NCBI GenBank assembly: GCA_964023275.1
Contig: OZ029929.1
Coordinates: forward strand, 4,795,381-4,859,380
Reading direction: 5' to 3'
DNA: 64,000 bases
Source of the DNA: Norana najaformis
Lineage: Eukaryota; Annelida; Clitellata; Crassiclitellata; Hormogastridae
Positions 10,178 to 21,256 of the stretch are shown here, one piece after another. The notes beneath the pieces were generated by a model. It saw only the letters and a list, made by a program, of their open reading frames with translations, was not told where the DNA came from and searched no databases. Numbering within the stretch: the stretch's first letter is position 1; the number at the start of each line of letters is the position of its first letter. Position numbers and translations under genes: made by a program.

Positions 10178-10308
10178 ATCGTAATCCTAATTCCGAGATT
10201 TCTACAGCGCCCAACGAAAGCCATGTCACGGGGACCAGCTTGTTCACAAGCGCTCAGTCAAAACAAAATCGATAGACGAAAAGGGTTCGGTTCCAGGTCA
10301 AGATCCAA
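10178..10308 (-). mobile_element. LINE 3' tail, family B
   Basis: Reads GAGATTTCTACAGCGCCCA, ACGAAAGCCATGTC, ACAAGCGCTCAGTCAAAAC, AAAATCGATAG and GGGTTCGGTTCCAGGTCAAG. The same order occurs at 14323, 33172 and, inverted, 19500-19650. Only the tail is present. Confidence 0.75.
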
Positions 10309-10309
10309 A

Positions 10310-11665
10310 AGTGCTTTACCTTGTAGTTTAAGGTACTTAATACATACCTCAGATAATATAATCTCGCTTTGCCGTAACATACTGTGTTGCCACATAGCAC
10401 GTTGTAACAAGAAGTTTAAGGCTATTACCTAAATACCTCGAATAGCATTACTTTACCATACCATACCTTACCCTGTTGTTGCAAAACATGTATCAGAAAG
10501 TAATTACTTATTACACTGTTCTGTAATGTAATGTATGTTGTTCATATAGCTGTATGCTCAAAAACCGCTACTGTTTGCTTCTTAGGAGTTTTTTTGTAAA
10601 GACGCTGTATAAATGCGCTGTTAGTACTGCGCTACTACAATTAATGTAGCGCCATCAGCGGATCTGTTAACGGCGCCACATAAATTGCTTCTTTAATTGC
10701 ACCTCGTTTCGTAGCGTCTTCAACGAAAAATGCGCTATAAAATTTTCCTTATAAGGTGAAGTTGTCTTCCTTTTCTGTTCGGTTGTGACCTATCGTAGCG
10801 TTTCGTGCGAATTAGAAGCGTTTTCACAATAGGGGCTCTATATAAATTGTCGCTGGGACTGCGTTGAGCCTGGGCTTATTATTGTCGTCGCTGACGGTCC
10901 CCAGGTGGCGCTTGTGCATGTGGTTGTAATTGCGCGCGAGATTAATGACACCCTTTCTAGGTGAGACTGGAGTTATACGAAGCGATGCGGTTTTCCACAT
11001 TCTTAACAAAAAGAGCTTTATGCATGCAGTGTGTGTATGTGTGTTTTATCGGCGTCATGTTTTTCTGTATGCATGTGTCTAGATTAGTGGTGTAACGGTA
11101 GCAGAAAAATATGCAAATAATGCGAAAACGTTGCTGAAATTTTGAGCGAAATCGAGATAAAAGACAAAACTCGAAAAATCAATGAAATAGAGAGTGAGAA
11201 ACGGGGGAAAGAGATGGGAAGGCTATTGGGTAACATTAAAAAAGGCGGATGACTTTTAAAAGGTCCTCAATATTTTTGGCGACTTGAAACTAGCTTCAAA
11301 ACCCTCCAGGACTGAAATTGGTTCAAAAAATTTGTGGGACAAAAAGGCATTGGTCTTCGATCCTCAAAAGTCGCAATTAATAAGAAAGAGTCCTTAGAAA
11401 TTTGTGGCGCAGAACATCGAAACGGGGGCAAATTCCTCCAATTTTGTCATCTGTTGGATCTGTGTACCAGTTATTTCGACTGGCATTTAGCAGAGGGCGT
11501 CTGATATTAGACGATTCGTAGGGGATTATTTTCGAAACTCGGCTTCAAGAGTCACATTTATAAGCAGCGCCAACTGGACCACGCAGTTTCATTTATTCGC
11601 TTTATTGCCTACATGCCAACAAAATCGTTGTTGCATCAATGAGGTATTTGTTCTGAAAACGAGAT
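10310..11665. other. No gene recognised
   Basis: Mostly AT-leaning sequence with short TACCTTACCATACC motifs at 10440-10475, a small relative of the 18.6-19.3 kb minisatellite. No domain, splice pattern or RNA gene is apparent. Confidence 0.55.
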
Positions 11666-11671
11666 GGCTTG

Positions 11672-11970
11672 GTGGACGGACGGACGGACGGATGGACGGA
11701 AGGATAGATGAATGAATGGATGGATGGATGAATGGATGGATCGATGGATGGGAGGACGGACGGACGGACGGATAGATGAATGAAATGGTGGATGGATGGG
11801 TGGGTGGATGAGTGGACGGACGGACGGACGGAGGGAATGATAGATGAATGAATGGGTTTGTGGGTCGATGGATAGATGAATAAATGGTTAGATGGATGAA
11901 TTGATGGATGGGATGGATGGATGAATGGATGGGTGGCTGGATGTATGGCTGGATGGATGGATGGGTGGAT
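11672..11970. repeat. (GGAT)n/(GGAC)n tract
   Basis: Imperfect tetranucleotide array in which GGACGGAC runs alternate with GGATGGAT and GAATGAAT. The GGACGGACGGACGG block recurs about every 70-80 bp (11675, 11755, 11815), a crude higher-order period. A GGCGCTATATAGTACAG terminus follows at 11989. Confidence 0.9.
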
Positions 11971-12284
11971 AAACAGCGTAACCTTTATGAGGCGCTATAT
12001 AGTACAGTTTTACATTACATTACATGTTGAAACTCCCTCGGACAGAATTTTCATCTAAATCAGAATCGCTTATCGCGAATGACTCCGAACATCCGTTGTA
12101 AACAACGACATTATCATAATAATCCGTCGTCGTTGTGACCTATATCGTTGACTTACAACGAGGCTGGCGCTGATTATGGGCCTTTCTGACGGCAGTCATG
12201 TCGTTCGGTAGTTGCCGACGTCTGATTTGATCACCGAGGACGATGGCACACTTAACAACTGTTGGCCACAGATAACAGTCACAG

Positions 12285-12404
12285 GCAGGCATAGAAGCAA
12301 ACAGACAGGGAGGCAGGCAGGCAGGGGTCGAAGAAGCAGGCAGGCAGACAGACTGGTAGTCCACCCACACACCCACCCAGATGAAACCAGGTAGAAAGGA
12401 GGGC

Positions 12405-12435
<31 letters not shown>

Positions 12436-12820
12436 CAGGGAAGCAGGCAGACAAACAGGCAAGCAAATATTCTGGCGGGTAAGCAAGCAGGCGCACAGAA
12501 AGCAGGCAGGAAGACAAGCAAGCAGGCAGGTATGAAGGCACGCAGGCAGACAGATACAAACAGACATACTTGTAGGCAGGTAAGCAGGCAGGTAGGAGAG
12601 CGCAGAGACAGGCAGAGAGATTTTCATTGAGGCAGACAGAAATATAAAATGCAGACAAGTAGGAGACTAGAGAGACATGCAGACTGCCCTTTCTAGACGA
12701 CGGACAGTTAGGAAGATGGACAGGCAGGCAGGCACTTTGGCGGGCGCGTGGACAGAGAGACAGACAGACAGACCGACAGACAGACAGACAGACCGACAGA
12801 CAGACAGACAGACAGACCAT
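12285..12820. repeat. (CAGG)n/(CAGA)n tract
   Basis: About 530 bp of AGGCAGGC and AGACAGAC units with islands of other sequence. The Cys/Leu/Pro-rich frames on the - strand are artefacts of the tetranucleotide period. Confidence 0.92.
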
Positions 12821-13415
12821 CCATGTTGCGTAGATGTTACATCATTTCTTCATATATACCTTTATGCTTTATACTGAATAACTTTGAATTAAATAACACA
12901 ATTCTTTATATGCGTATCATTACTGTACATGAAATGTTATTGAACTGCATTGAATTTCATTGCTTTACATCGAATTCCATTGAATTGCATTGCTTCCATT
13001 CCTTCATTCATTTAGCGCCCAAGGTCTTACAGAGCAATGCGCCGCCATCGCGGTTACTCTTCGCCTCCGCGAGCTTTATGTAGCGCCGCTATCCGACCTC
13101 GACATAGACAGCGTTGAGTAGATGTCGTGCCGAATCGTGTTTGCCGAGGGATAAGCCTCCTTTTCAAAAGGACATTCGACTCGCGAACCACTCTTCGTCC
13201 CCGTTCCTCCCCATTCCTCCCTCTCTCCCTCCTTCACCCCACCCCACTCCTTTATCCCCAACTGCCATTCCTACCTCACGCAGCCTGTCATCGTTGGTAA
13301 GGAGACAATCGCACCGGGTGGAATTCACTCGCCGTTAAGCTTAGCTCCTAGTTTCTTCAGTGAGACCTCACTTCCTCTCCAAGAACTGCTAATCTGCTAT
13401 GGTGCCTATCCCTGT
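12821..13415. other. No gene recognised
   Basis: Contains GAATTCCATTGAATTGCATTG units at 12940-13000 (short 12-bp-like repeat) and a TTTAGCGCCCAAGGTCTTAC start at 13011 resembling a - strand retroposon end. A C-rich run at 13200-13260 is low complexity. Confidence 0.5.
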
Positions 13416-13419
13416 ACAG

Positions 13420-13700
13420 TTCAACTATCTGCCTACCTACTTATCTACCTACAGAAGTATTTATCTTCCTCCCAAGTCCTTACCTACCTAGTCGCTTATT
13501 TAACACAGACTGCACCAAACACCTGGATAGCTGCATACGTCCTTATCTATCTGTTTACCTACCTACCTGCATACCTGCATCCCTACTTACCTAAAAACCA
13601 TCAGACAGACAGACAGCAAGACAGACAGGTAAGCATACCTGCCTACCCACCGGTTTCTCTATCTACTCACCTACCAACCAACCAATCAACCTACCTGCCT
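13420..13700. repeat. (ACCT)n-like tract
   Basis: CTACCTACCTGCATACC units, imperfect, with a CAGACAGACAG island at 13603-13628. Confidence 0.85.
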
Positions 13701-13739
13701 ATTTATAGCTCCCATTCTCCTACCAGATGCGATTTGCTC

Positions 13740-14230
13740 GTTTTTGCCGCGTTTTCACGCCAAAAGCGCCATGTTGATCATCTGTCTGTCGTCGTCTTCG
13801 GCTGCTGCTGCTGCTGGCTTTATAGAGCGCCCGATAAACCGCGGAATAAGCCCAAACGAAGCCCAACGCGCTGACTTATGTACGAACTGAGAGCAACGAA
13901 CGGAAGGCGCCGATAAAATAATGATTTCTCCCTCTTCTGTGCTGCGATGGCGGCGCCGGATTACTGGAACGCCGCGACTTCGTCAGATGGCGCCAGCAAT
14001 ACTTTGAGGGAACCGGAAGTCATTGACGTTCCTTCGGTCGGCCATCGACCGAATCCATGGAGCGCGTCACGTGATCGGGAAACGGAATTGGATTGTTTCG
14101 TTGCTGTTCTCGTTGTCTGCGTTGTACGGCCCGTGTTGCTAACTGTTCAGGTTGGTTTGCCTGTTGTCCATGTTGCAATAGCTGATGTTGTTGCTCGTGT
14201 TGCCGTTGTTCTCAGTGGAACTTATTGTCT
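13740..14230. other. GC-rich segment without a recognised gene
   Basis: CpG-rich for this window (GGCGCCGGATTACTGG, CACGTGATCGGG). A 126-codon open stretch starts at 13947, but its second half is translated from GTTGCT/GTTGTC repeats and the whole resembles no family. It could be a CpG-rich regulatory segment; nothing proves it. Confidence 0.3.
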
Positions 14231-14322
14231 AAGTTTCTCGTGGATTGAATGTTGCCTCTGTTGTCCAGATATCCAGGTTGTCCCAGTTACGCATTACACA
14301 TCGAGCTCAAAGGCCAAAGCAG

Positions 14323-14515
14323 CGTAATCGTAATCTCGAGATTTCTACAGCGCTCAACGAAAGCTAAGTCGCGGGAACCATCTTATTCACAGGGGCTTAG
14401 TCAAAACAAAATAGGGTTCGGTTCCAGGTCAAGATCCAGGAGTCAGACAGTCAGAATGTCGGACGGCTACGGTGGATGGTGTTTGAAATTGAAGCGAGAA
14501 GAGAGATAGGGGGAA
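14323..14515 (-). mobile_element. LINE 3' end, family B
   Basis: Tail blocks as at 10178 followed by the C-terminal part shared with 33172-33460 (CGGACGGCTACG, GATGGTGTTTGAAATTGAAG, AGAGAGATA). On the - strand these give the SISNTIHRSR-like end seen in copies at 19.4 and 33.3 kb. Confidence 0.75.
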
Positions 14516-14682
14516 GAGGACACCACGAGGACACCCCTGTATACCAGGACAGGTGACTTACGTACCATCACCACCTGACGAAGACTGCAGCCAAGGTCAG
14601 CGCTCGAAACAACCTGCTGAGCAAACTCGCTGGCTCAATTTGAGACGCGCCAGTGCCAAGACATCAAGAACCTTTGCTCTTT

Positions 14683-14915
14683 GCTGGCCTAGTTAGCTAC
14701 ATCAGTAAGCGCGTGCGCCAAGGAAGCCTCTGTGCGAGAGGATCCTCGGTTCGAGTCCAGGTCGTGGCTTATTTCAGAGATTTGAATCTCGGGCTAGTAC
14801 GGTCCGTGCACAGGGACCTTAAGTGGCGTGTAGCGGTGGTGAAGGATCTCACTCGATAGGGTCGAGGCCATACGGTCGCTATAGAAAATCGTGTACAATT
14901 TATAATTTACAATTT
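14683..14915 (+). mobile_element. tRNA-derived SINE
   Basis: Head with A-box-like TAGCTACATCAGTAAGCGCG and B-box GGTTCGAGTCC (14752-14762), an unrelated body with ACAGGGACCTTAAGTGGCG, and a terminus TACGGTCGCTATAGAAAATC followed by ACAATTTATAATTTACAATT. No cloverleaf with a paired acceptor stem, so not a functional tRNA gene. Confidence 0.6.
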
Positions 14916-14929
14916 TTCCGATTTACCAG

Positions 14930-15540
14930 CAGAGTATTGTGGCTCGGTAAGGGGGCGCTCGACCCACGTACGGCTAGTTGATATCCCTTTTCACGCTCCA
15001 CGAGGCTTTTTGCAGGAACACTGCTCCCAGCCCAGCTGCAATGGCTACCGATCCAAAGCAATATCATACCACCTCGGCTCCGTAGGAAGAAGGCCAACGC
15101 AAGACTGCGGAAAAAGATCGATGCGAAGGAACATTTACCAATGTATGACGATATCACTTCGCACCGGCCAGCATCCCTGCCTTTGAAGCACCCAATTTAG
15201 TTGGACATTCTGTTTGGGTCATGACAGCTACATGTATTTAGACGATTGGGTAGCAGCGAATAGAACCTATTGTGAGTCGACTGTTTATCCCCCAAGCTTC
15301 AACTTTTGCCTATTTTTTGCTACATCGCATGCATTACATTCTGTACATACGTGCATGCGTACTCTGTGTGCCTCTATACCTTTGTGTTTATGTGCCATTT
15401 TGTATGTCTGTCTTTGTGGCTGAGTGTCATTCTGTATGTCTGCCTTTGTGGCTAGCTGTGAATCTTCCTTGATTCCTTTGCTGTGTTATGTATTTAATTG
15501 TATATATATATATATGTCTATGCATATGATTCCTCACTCA
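14930..15540. other. No gene recognised
   Basis: Unique-looking sequence; TGTGTGCCTC/TGTATGTCTG-type weak repeats at 15350-15450 and a short TATATATATA run at 15501. Confidence 0.5.
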
Positions 15541-15555
15541 GCCGATGGATATTTG

Positions 15556-15760
15556 ACATGTTAACAAATGCATTACTTACTTATTTACTTGCTTGCTTGC
15601 GTGCTTGCTTGCTTGCTTTACCTTTCTATACCTTGCCTTGCTTTACTTTACCATACCTTGACTTACTTACCTATTTACTTACTTACCTAGTTACTTACCT
15701 ACTTATTTACTTACTTACCTACCTACCTACTTACTTACTTACTTACCTACTTACTTGTGT
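15556..15760. repeat. (TTAC)n/(TTGC)n tract seeded beside a LINE-like junction
   Basis: Starts at GTTAACAAATGCATTACTTA, a junction also found inverted at 29835-29855 and 36715-36745. It then runs as TTACTTAC, TTGCTTGC and CTACCTAC variants. Confidence 0.85.
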
Positions 15761-15849
15761 TTCCTCTGCTATTTTTCCGTGTGTGCACTGCTCTTCAGCG
15801 TGGACCGTAGCATTTGCGAGCTGCCTTCTAATCCGTGCAAGAATGCTTG

Positions 15850-15935
15850 AGAGGTCAATGCGCAGTGACCGTTGCAGAGGTTCGAACCCTACGCTATGCG
15901 TTACAAGACGAGCGCTCAACCAGCCTGCTAAGGAA
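15850..15935 (-). mobile_element. tRNA-derived SINE head
   Basis: On the - strand: GGCTGGTTGAGCGCTCG (A box region), CTTGTAACGC anticodon-like region, and GGGTTCGAACC B box. 3' body not clearly delimited. A shorter decayed relative lies near 56103-56130. Confidence 0.55.
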
Positions 15936-16014
15936 GGACGGATGGAAAGAGCAAGGCACGGGTAGGCAGGACGCCAAGGAGAGACGGGGGGGGTAGGGAA
16001 GTGAGAGTGGGGAA

Positions 16015-16860
16015 GGCAGAGAAGTATGTGTGGATGAAGGAAGGAGGCTAGGAAGGAAAGAAGGAAGGAATGAAGGTAGGAAGGAAGGAAAGAAGGAAGG
16101 AATGAAGGTAGGAAGGAAGGAAGGAAGGAAAGAAGGAAGGAAAGAAGGAAGGAAAGAAGGAAAGGAGGTAGGAAGGAAGGAAGGATGGAAGGAATGAAGG
16201 AAGGAAGGAAAGAAGGAAGGAAGGAAGGAAGGAAAGAAGGAAGGAAGGAAGGAAGGAAGGAAGGAAGGAAAGAAGGTATGAAGGAAAGAAGGTGGGAGGG
16301 ATGGAAGAAAGGAGGAAAGGAGGAGGGAGTGTAGAAGGAAGGATGAGTATAAGAAAAGAAGGAAGGAAAGAAGGAAGGAAAGAAGGAAAGGAGGTAGGAA
16401 GGAAGGAAGGAAGGAAAGAAGGAAAGAAGGAAGGAAAGAAGGAAAGGAGGTAGGAAGGAAGGAAGGATGGAAGGAAAGAAGGTAGGAAGGAAGGAAGGAA
16501 GGAAAGAAGGAAGGAAAGAAGGAAGGAAAGAAGGAAAGGAGGTAGGAAGGAAGGAAGGATGGAAGGAAAGAAGGTAGGAAGGAAGGAAGGAAGGGAAGAA
16601 GGTATAAAGGAAAGAAGGAAAGAAGGTGGGAGGGATGGAAGAAAGGAGGAATGAAGGAGGGAGTGTAGAAGGAAGGATGAGTATAAGAAAAGAAGGAAGG
16701 AAGGTAGAAGTGAAGGAAGGAATTGAAGACAGGGTGGATAAAGAAAGGAAGGCAGGAAAGGAGGAGGGGATGATGTCAGTTAAGCATAAGTGGATGAAGG
16801 AAGGAAGGAATGAGGGGAGGAAGGAATGGAGGTATGGACGGATGAAGAATGCAAGTAGAA
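16015..16860. repeat. (GGAA)n/(AAGG)n satellite block with 334-bp duplication
   Basis: Nearly pure purine. AAGGAAGGAAAGAAGG units dominate. A distinctive island beginning GGTGGGAGGGATGGAAGAAA at 16291 recurs at 16625 together with its downstream GAGGGAGTGTAGAAGGAAGG and GATGAGTATAAG, giving a 334-bp long-range period. Confidence 0.95.
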
Positions 16861-17805
16861 CTAAAGGATTTAAAGTAGAAATCGACGAAGAAAAGTAGGA
16901 AGCAACGGAAAGGCAAGAAAGAATGAATGGACGGACTAAGGGAGGAATGAGATAGGAAGAAAGGGGAAAATAGATGGATGAAGAAAGGAAGAAGGGACGA
17001 AGGTAGGGGAAAATGAGCGGGTAAAGGAAAGAAAACAGGAAGCGATTAAGGTAGGGAGGGAATCAGGGATAAGTGAGCGATGGAAAGAAGTGTAAAGCAA
17101 GACTGGAGAGATGGGGTTCAGAAAGTGATACAGTAAAATAGACGATAGAGACAGAGAGAGAGACAGAGACAGAGAGAGGAACAGACAAACGGTCGTCTCG
17201 ATGGACAGACAGACGGATAAGGCACCGGGAATGAGGGAGGAGTGGCTTCTGTCGGGAGTGATCGAGGGAGGGGAGGGATGTTTCTGATGTGATGGTTCGA
17301 TAAACGGATAAGCCCTGACAGAAGGTGAGTGACTTACTGGCTACGCTGCGGAGGGTGAAAGGGAGGGGCAAAAGAGGACGAAAGAAGGGAGACGAGTGTA
17401 GGTTGCAATCTCTTCTGCCTTCATCCTTCTGTCCATCCATCTCGGCCCTCAATCGATCGACGGTTTCGCGTGGACGGTCAAACGTTCCGCGGGATCCTCG
17501 AAGTACTGAGGATAAGCAGATGGAAGACATCTTGAGTTGAGGATGGAAAGACAGTGAGGGCCCAGCAGTGCGGAGAGATTGGGTGCGGTTGAGAACCTTG
17601 ACCCAGCAATAGGAAAGCCTTGCTGACGAGAGCGGTACAGAAGATGATGGTGTTCGTAGGAATTGATTTTAGTAGTGAAGAGAGTGGTTCTATCCCTGAG
17701 AGAGCTGACTGACGTATGCGTGACAAGCTTCTGTTCGCTGCTACTGAATGGGTATCCACGCAGCGACGGATGGACCAAGTCGTATAAGCTCTAGTAATCT
17801 CGGAC
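16861..17805. other. No gene recognised
   Basis: Purine bias persists to about 17210 with short GACAGAGA and GACAGACAG runs. From 17210 on, sequence is mixed. Open stretches of 90-155 codons on the - strand come largely from this bias and lack any domain. Confidence 0.5.
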
Positions 17806-17811
17806 CACGGG

Positions 17812-18040
17812 ATGATGCGAAAGGAGAGGAGGAGAAAGCGGAGGAGGAAGAAGAGGAGGAGTAGTAGAAAGAGGAGGAGTAGTAGAAAGAGGAAGAAGAG
17901 GAGGAGGAAGAGACGGAGGAGTAGAAAGTGGAGGAAGAAGAGGAGGAAGAAGAGAAGGAAGAGGAGAAAGAGGATGAGGAAGAAGAGAAGGAAGCGGAGA
18001 AAGAAGAGGCGGAAAAGAAAGAGATGAAAGAGGTCGAGAA
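17812..18040. repeat. Purine tract (GAGGAAGA-rich)
   Basis: About 230 bp of AGGAGGAAGAAGAGG units. Arg/Lys- and Pro/Leu-rich frames here are artefacts. Confidence 0.93.
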
Positions 18041-18182
18041 GGAAGAGGAACGTTTACGACTATTTCCTCCAACAAGACTCCATAACTGTCACTTTTAAGC
18101 AACCCAGTGTATTGTAATCACATCGCATCACAATACATACCATAAAATAACATAACTAAATAACATAACTAAATATAAATTA

Positions 18183-18295
18183 ATATAATGACTTCTATGG
18201 CGCCGTCGTTATCATAATGCAGAAGGCATCAACAAAATGTCGCTTCGAGTGAAACAGTAGCTGTAAGGTCGACTTCCCACAATGCTCCATGGCTT
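18183..18295 (-). mobile_element. LINE 3' tail, family E
   Basis: GACTTCTATGGCGCCGTCG, ATCATAATGC and AGGCATCAACAAAATG are the inverted form of the family E tail; adjacent GTCGCTTCGAGTGAAACAG matches the LINE sequence next to the tail at 36440-36465. Confidence 0.6.
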
Positions 18296-18322
18296 GGTAT
18301 TCCAATCAATTAACGAAAAACA

Positions 18323-18382
18323 GTCTTGTCTTGTTTTCTTTTGTCTTGTCTTGTCTTGCTTTATCTTGTCTTGTCTTGTCTT
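18323..18382. repeat. (TTGTC)n pentanucleotide
   Basis: TTGTCTTGTCTTG units with a TTTTCTTTTG interruption. Confidence 0.9.
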
Positions 18383-18608
18383 CAACCGTCTTCGAGCCGA
18401 AGATTGGCTACACCACGTACAATTTAGTGCCATCTGCTTCTGGCACAACAATGTACGTGGTACAGTCAGTCCTTGGCTCGAGGATGGCAAAGAAAAAACG
18501 TATGGTGGGGAAACTTCTGTAATTCGGTCCCCAACAAATAAAGTAAATTTGCGCCATTTCTTCTTACCTTAAGATATCCACCCGTGAAGCTTACCAGTCA
18601 AAATTGGC

Positions 18609-19303
18609 TTACCTTACCATGCCTTGCCTTGCTTTACCTTACCATACCTTGCCTTGCTTTACCTTGCCATACCTTGCCTTACTTTACCAATACCTTGCTT
18701 TGCTTTAATTGACCATACCTTGACTTACTTTACATTACCATATCTTGCCTTACTTTAACTGACCATACCTTGACTTACTTTACATTACCATATCTTGCTT
18801 TACCTTACCTTACCATACCTTGACTTGCTTTACTTTACCATACCTTGCCTTACTTTACCTTCCCATACCTTGCCTTGCTTTACCTTATCATACATTGACT
18901 TACTTTACCTTGACATACCTTGCCTTGCTTTACCTTATCATACATTGACTTACTTTACCTTACCATACCTTGCCTTGCTTTACCTTACCATACCTTGCCT
19001 TGCTTTACCTTACCATACCTTGCCTTGCTTTACCTTACCATACCTTGCCTTGCTTTACCTTATCATACCTTGCCTTGCTTTACTTTACCATACCTTGCCT
19101 TGCTTTACCTTATCATACATTGACTTACCTTACCTTACCATACCTTGTCTTGCTTTACCTTACCATACCTTGCCTTGCTTTACCTTATCATACCTTGCCT
19201 TGCTTTACTTTACCATACCTTGCCTTGCTTTACCTTATCATACATTGACTTACTTTACCTTACCATACCTTGCCTTGATTTACCTTACCTTGTCTTGACT
19301 TGC
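18609..19303. repeat. 25-bp minisatellite
   Basis: About 27 units of ACCATACCTTGCCTTGCTTT + ACCTT, with CATTGACTTA variants. The left part is more diverged than the 18950-19250 core. It yields PCFTLPYLAL-type frames that are not a gene. Confidence 0.95.
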
Positions 19304-19329
19304 CGTGCCTAGCTTTACCACAATTATCT

Positions 19330-19655
19330 GGTCCATCATACGGACTCACCAACACTTCGCCTCTTTCAGTTTCAGCGCAAGTCTTTCACTCAAGACTGAA
19401 AACACTTCTTTTCCAAAATCTTATCCTGATTCTTCCTCTTCCCCTTATCTCTCTTCTCGCTTCAATTTCAAACACCATCCACCGTAGCCGTCCGACTGTC
19501 TGAGTGCCTTACTCCTGTATCTTGACCTGGAACCGAACCCTTTTGCCTATCGATTCTGTTTTGACTGAGCGCCTGTGAATAAGCTGGTTCCCGCGACTTA
19601 GCTTTCGTTGGGCGCTGTAGAAATCTCGAGATTACAATTACGATTGCAATACATT
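19330..19655 (+). mobile_element. LINE 3' end, family B (C-terminus plus tail)
   Basis: Carries the terminal LINE protein block (LSLKTENTSFPKSYP, overlapping FHSRLKTLLF in another frame) and then the family B tail to TTGGGCGCTGTAGAAATC at 19610-19627. 'RLKTLLF' near the end is typical of Jockey/CR1-group LINEs. It directly follows the 25-bp minisatellite. Confidence 0.75.
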
Positions 19656-19659
19656 AGAT

Positions 19660-20510
19660 TCAAACGAATGAGTTTAGATTAGATCAGCCAAGTTACTTAA
19701 GCTGTCCATACTTCATCTACTGTATATGAATTAACTGATGCTGGCTGACTGCATCAGTCTTTCGGTAGAATTTCGTCAGTAAGTAGGGGTTTTGTGTGGG
19801 TCGTGTTTAGACAAATCGGCGCCTTGTGCTTTACTTGCGCTTCTGAACCTCGGTTCCTTGGGACCATTTAAGATTTTTCCTTTGCACCTTCTGGTTCCAC
19901 TGCGTTTTGGTTTTTCTGCGCGTGATTCCCTGGTTGGTGGAATTGACGGTTGTTCAGATTGATCGCTGAATTTCGTAGCCTCTTTTTTAATCATTGACGT
20001 CATCAGTTCCCGTTGGGTGGGTGGTCTTGCGGGGTGGGTGGTCCAGGTACCCGGGACGTGACCCTGCGAAGTGGGTGGTCCAGGTAGCTGGATATGTGGT
20101 CCCGTGGGTGTGGGGTCGTGTGAGGTGGGTGATCCAGGTAACCGGTTGTGTAGTCTGGAGTGGGTGGTCCTGCGGGTGGGTGGTCCTGCAGGTGGGTGGT
20201 CTTGAGCGGTGGATGGTACATAGAGCCGGTTGCGCGATCTGTAGTGGGTGGTACCGCTCGGTTGTTGGTCCAGCTAGTGGGTGGACCTTCCCCTTCCTTG
20301 AGCAGGGAGGGGAGGGCAGGTGAATGGAGACCATGACGGGTGGCGGTGAAACGGTTGACGCGGGAAGAATGAACAAGTACCTGGCGAGACAAGCTGCATC
20401 TGTCTCGGCCGGTTTCAATTTTCGAAATAGCCCTGAAGAGCGGGATTTATTAGACGAGTGGCGTTCCATAGCTAAGCCCCGGATGGAGCCGGATGCCAGC
20501 GCAGGGTGAA
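19660..20510. other. No gene recognised
   Basis: Contains a GTGGGTGGTCC-rich imperfect repeat at 20020-20290 (units about 35 bp) and TGACGTCA at 19995-20002. No coding or RNA signal found. Confidence 0.5.
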
Positions 20511-20514
20511 TTAA

Positions 20515-20730
20515 TTGATGGATCGGTCGATGGATGGATAGGTGGATAAATGAATAAACGACCCAATGAATGAATGAATGAATGAATGTACGAATGATTG
20601 ATTGAATGAATTAACAGGCTAATACATGAACAAATGAATTGATGGATGGATGGATGAATGGGTAGATGGATGGATGGATGGATGGATTGTTTGACTTGAT
20701 TGATTGATTGATTTGATGGACGGACGGACG
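20515..20730. repeat. (GGAT)n/(GAAT)n/(GATT)n tract
   Basis: GATGGATGGATGG, GAATGAATGAATG and GATTGATTGATT islands. Confidence 0.9.
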
Positions 20731-20814
20731 AGAAGTTAGATGATCTTGGCAATAGACCCTAATTTGCCTGAAATTGCGTCCGATGATATTAGAATCATGC
20801 TGGAATTTGGACTG

Positions 20815-20895
20815 GAGGCCGATCTCTAAGGCATCGATCTTTCCCTGCTGCCTCTCAGGTTCGAATCCTAGCCCTTCGCGTGAAATTGACAATTG
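20815..20895 (+). mobile_element. Possible tRNA-derived SINE head
   Basis: CAGGTTCGAATCC B box at 20857-20869, preceded by a weak A-box-like region. No tail found. Confidence 0.3.
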
Positions 20896-21171
20896 TCGAA
20901 CGATGTAATCGTTTAGGAGAGGCTGTCTAGTTGTTGGCATCGTGTATGCGTTTCAGCGAAAAGATCCTCCAAGCGGGAGAACGCCAGTCAAAGCGCACGG
21001 GGTAGAATCAGTTACCTGCCATGATCATTTGATGGCGAGTTTTAGAAAGAGGTTTCGAAGATACTAGGATTCAATTGATGATTCCGTTAAAAGACTAGTA
21101 ATGACATCAACAAAGACAACAGCAGCAAGAACGACAATAACAGCAACAATAATCATTATCATCATCATCAT

Positions 21172-21215
21172 ATAAAGACTTATGTAGCGCCGTTTCATAA
21201 TGCACAAGGCATAAG
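21172..21215 (-). mobile_element. Retroposon 3' tail, family E type
   Basis: GACTTATGTAGCGCCGTTTC, ATAATGCACAAGGCATAAG: inverted family E tail. It faces away from the SINE that starts 40 bp downstream. Confidence 0.5.
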
Positions 21216-21256
21216 TCGTTCGTTGCTTGACAGCGAATTTCTTAGAACTGTTATTA

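Noticed and set aside
12140-12820. 226-codon Cys/Leu/Pro-rich frame
   Set aside because: It is the translation of CAGG/CAGA tetranucleotides, as are similar frames at 22065-22797, 26285-26668 and 55503-56057.
13947-14327. 126-codon frame starting ATGGCGGCGCCGG in a CpG-rich patch
   Set aside because: Attractive start, but half of it is GTTGCT/GTTGTC repeat, no domain is recognisable and its end runs into a LINE tail.
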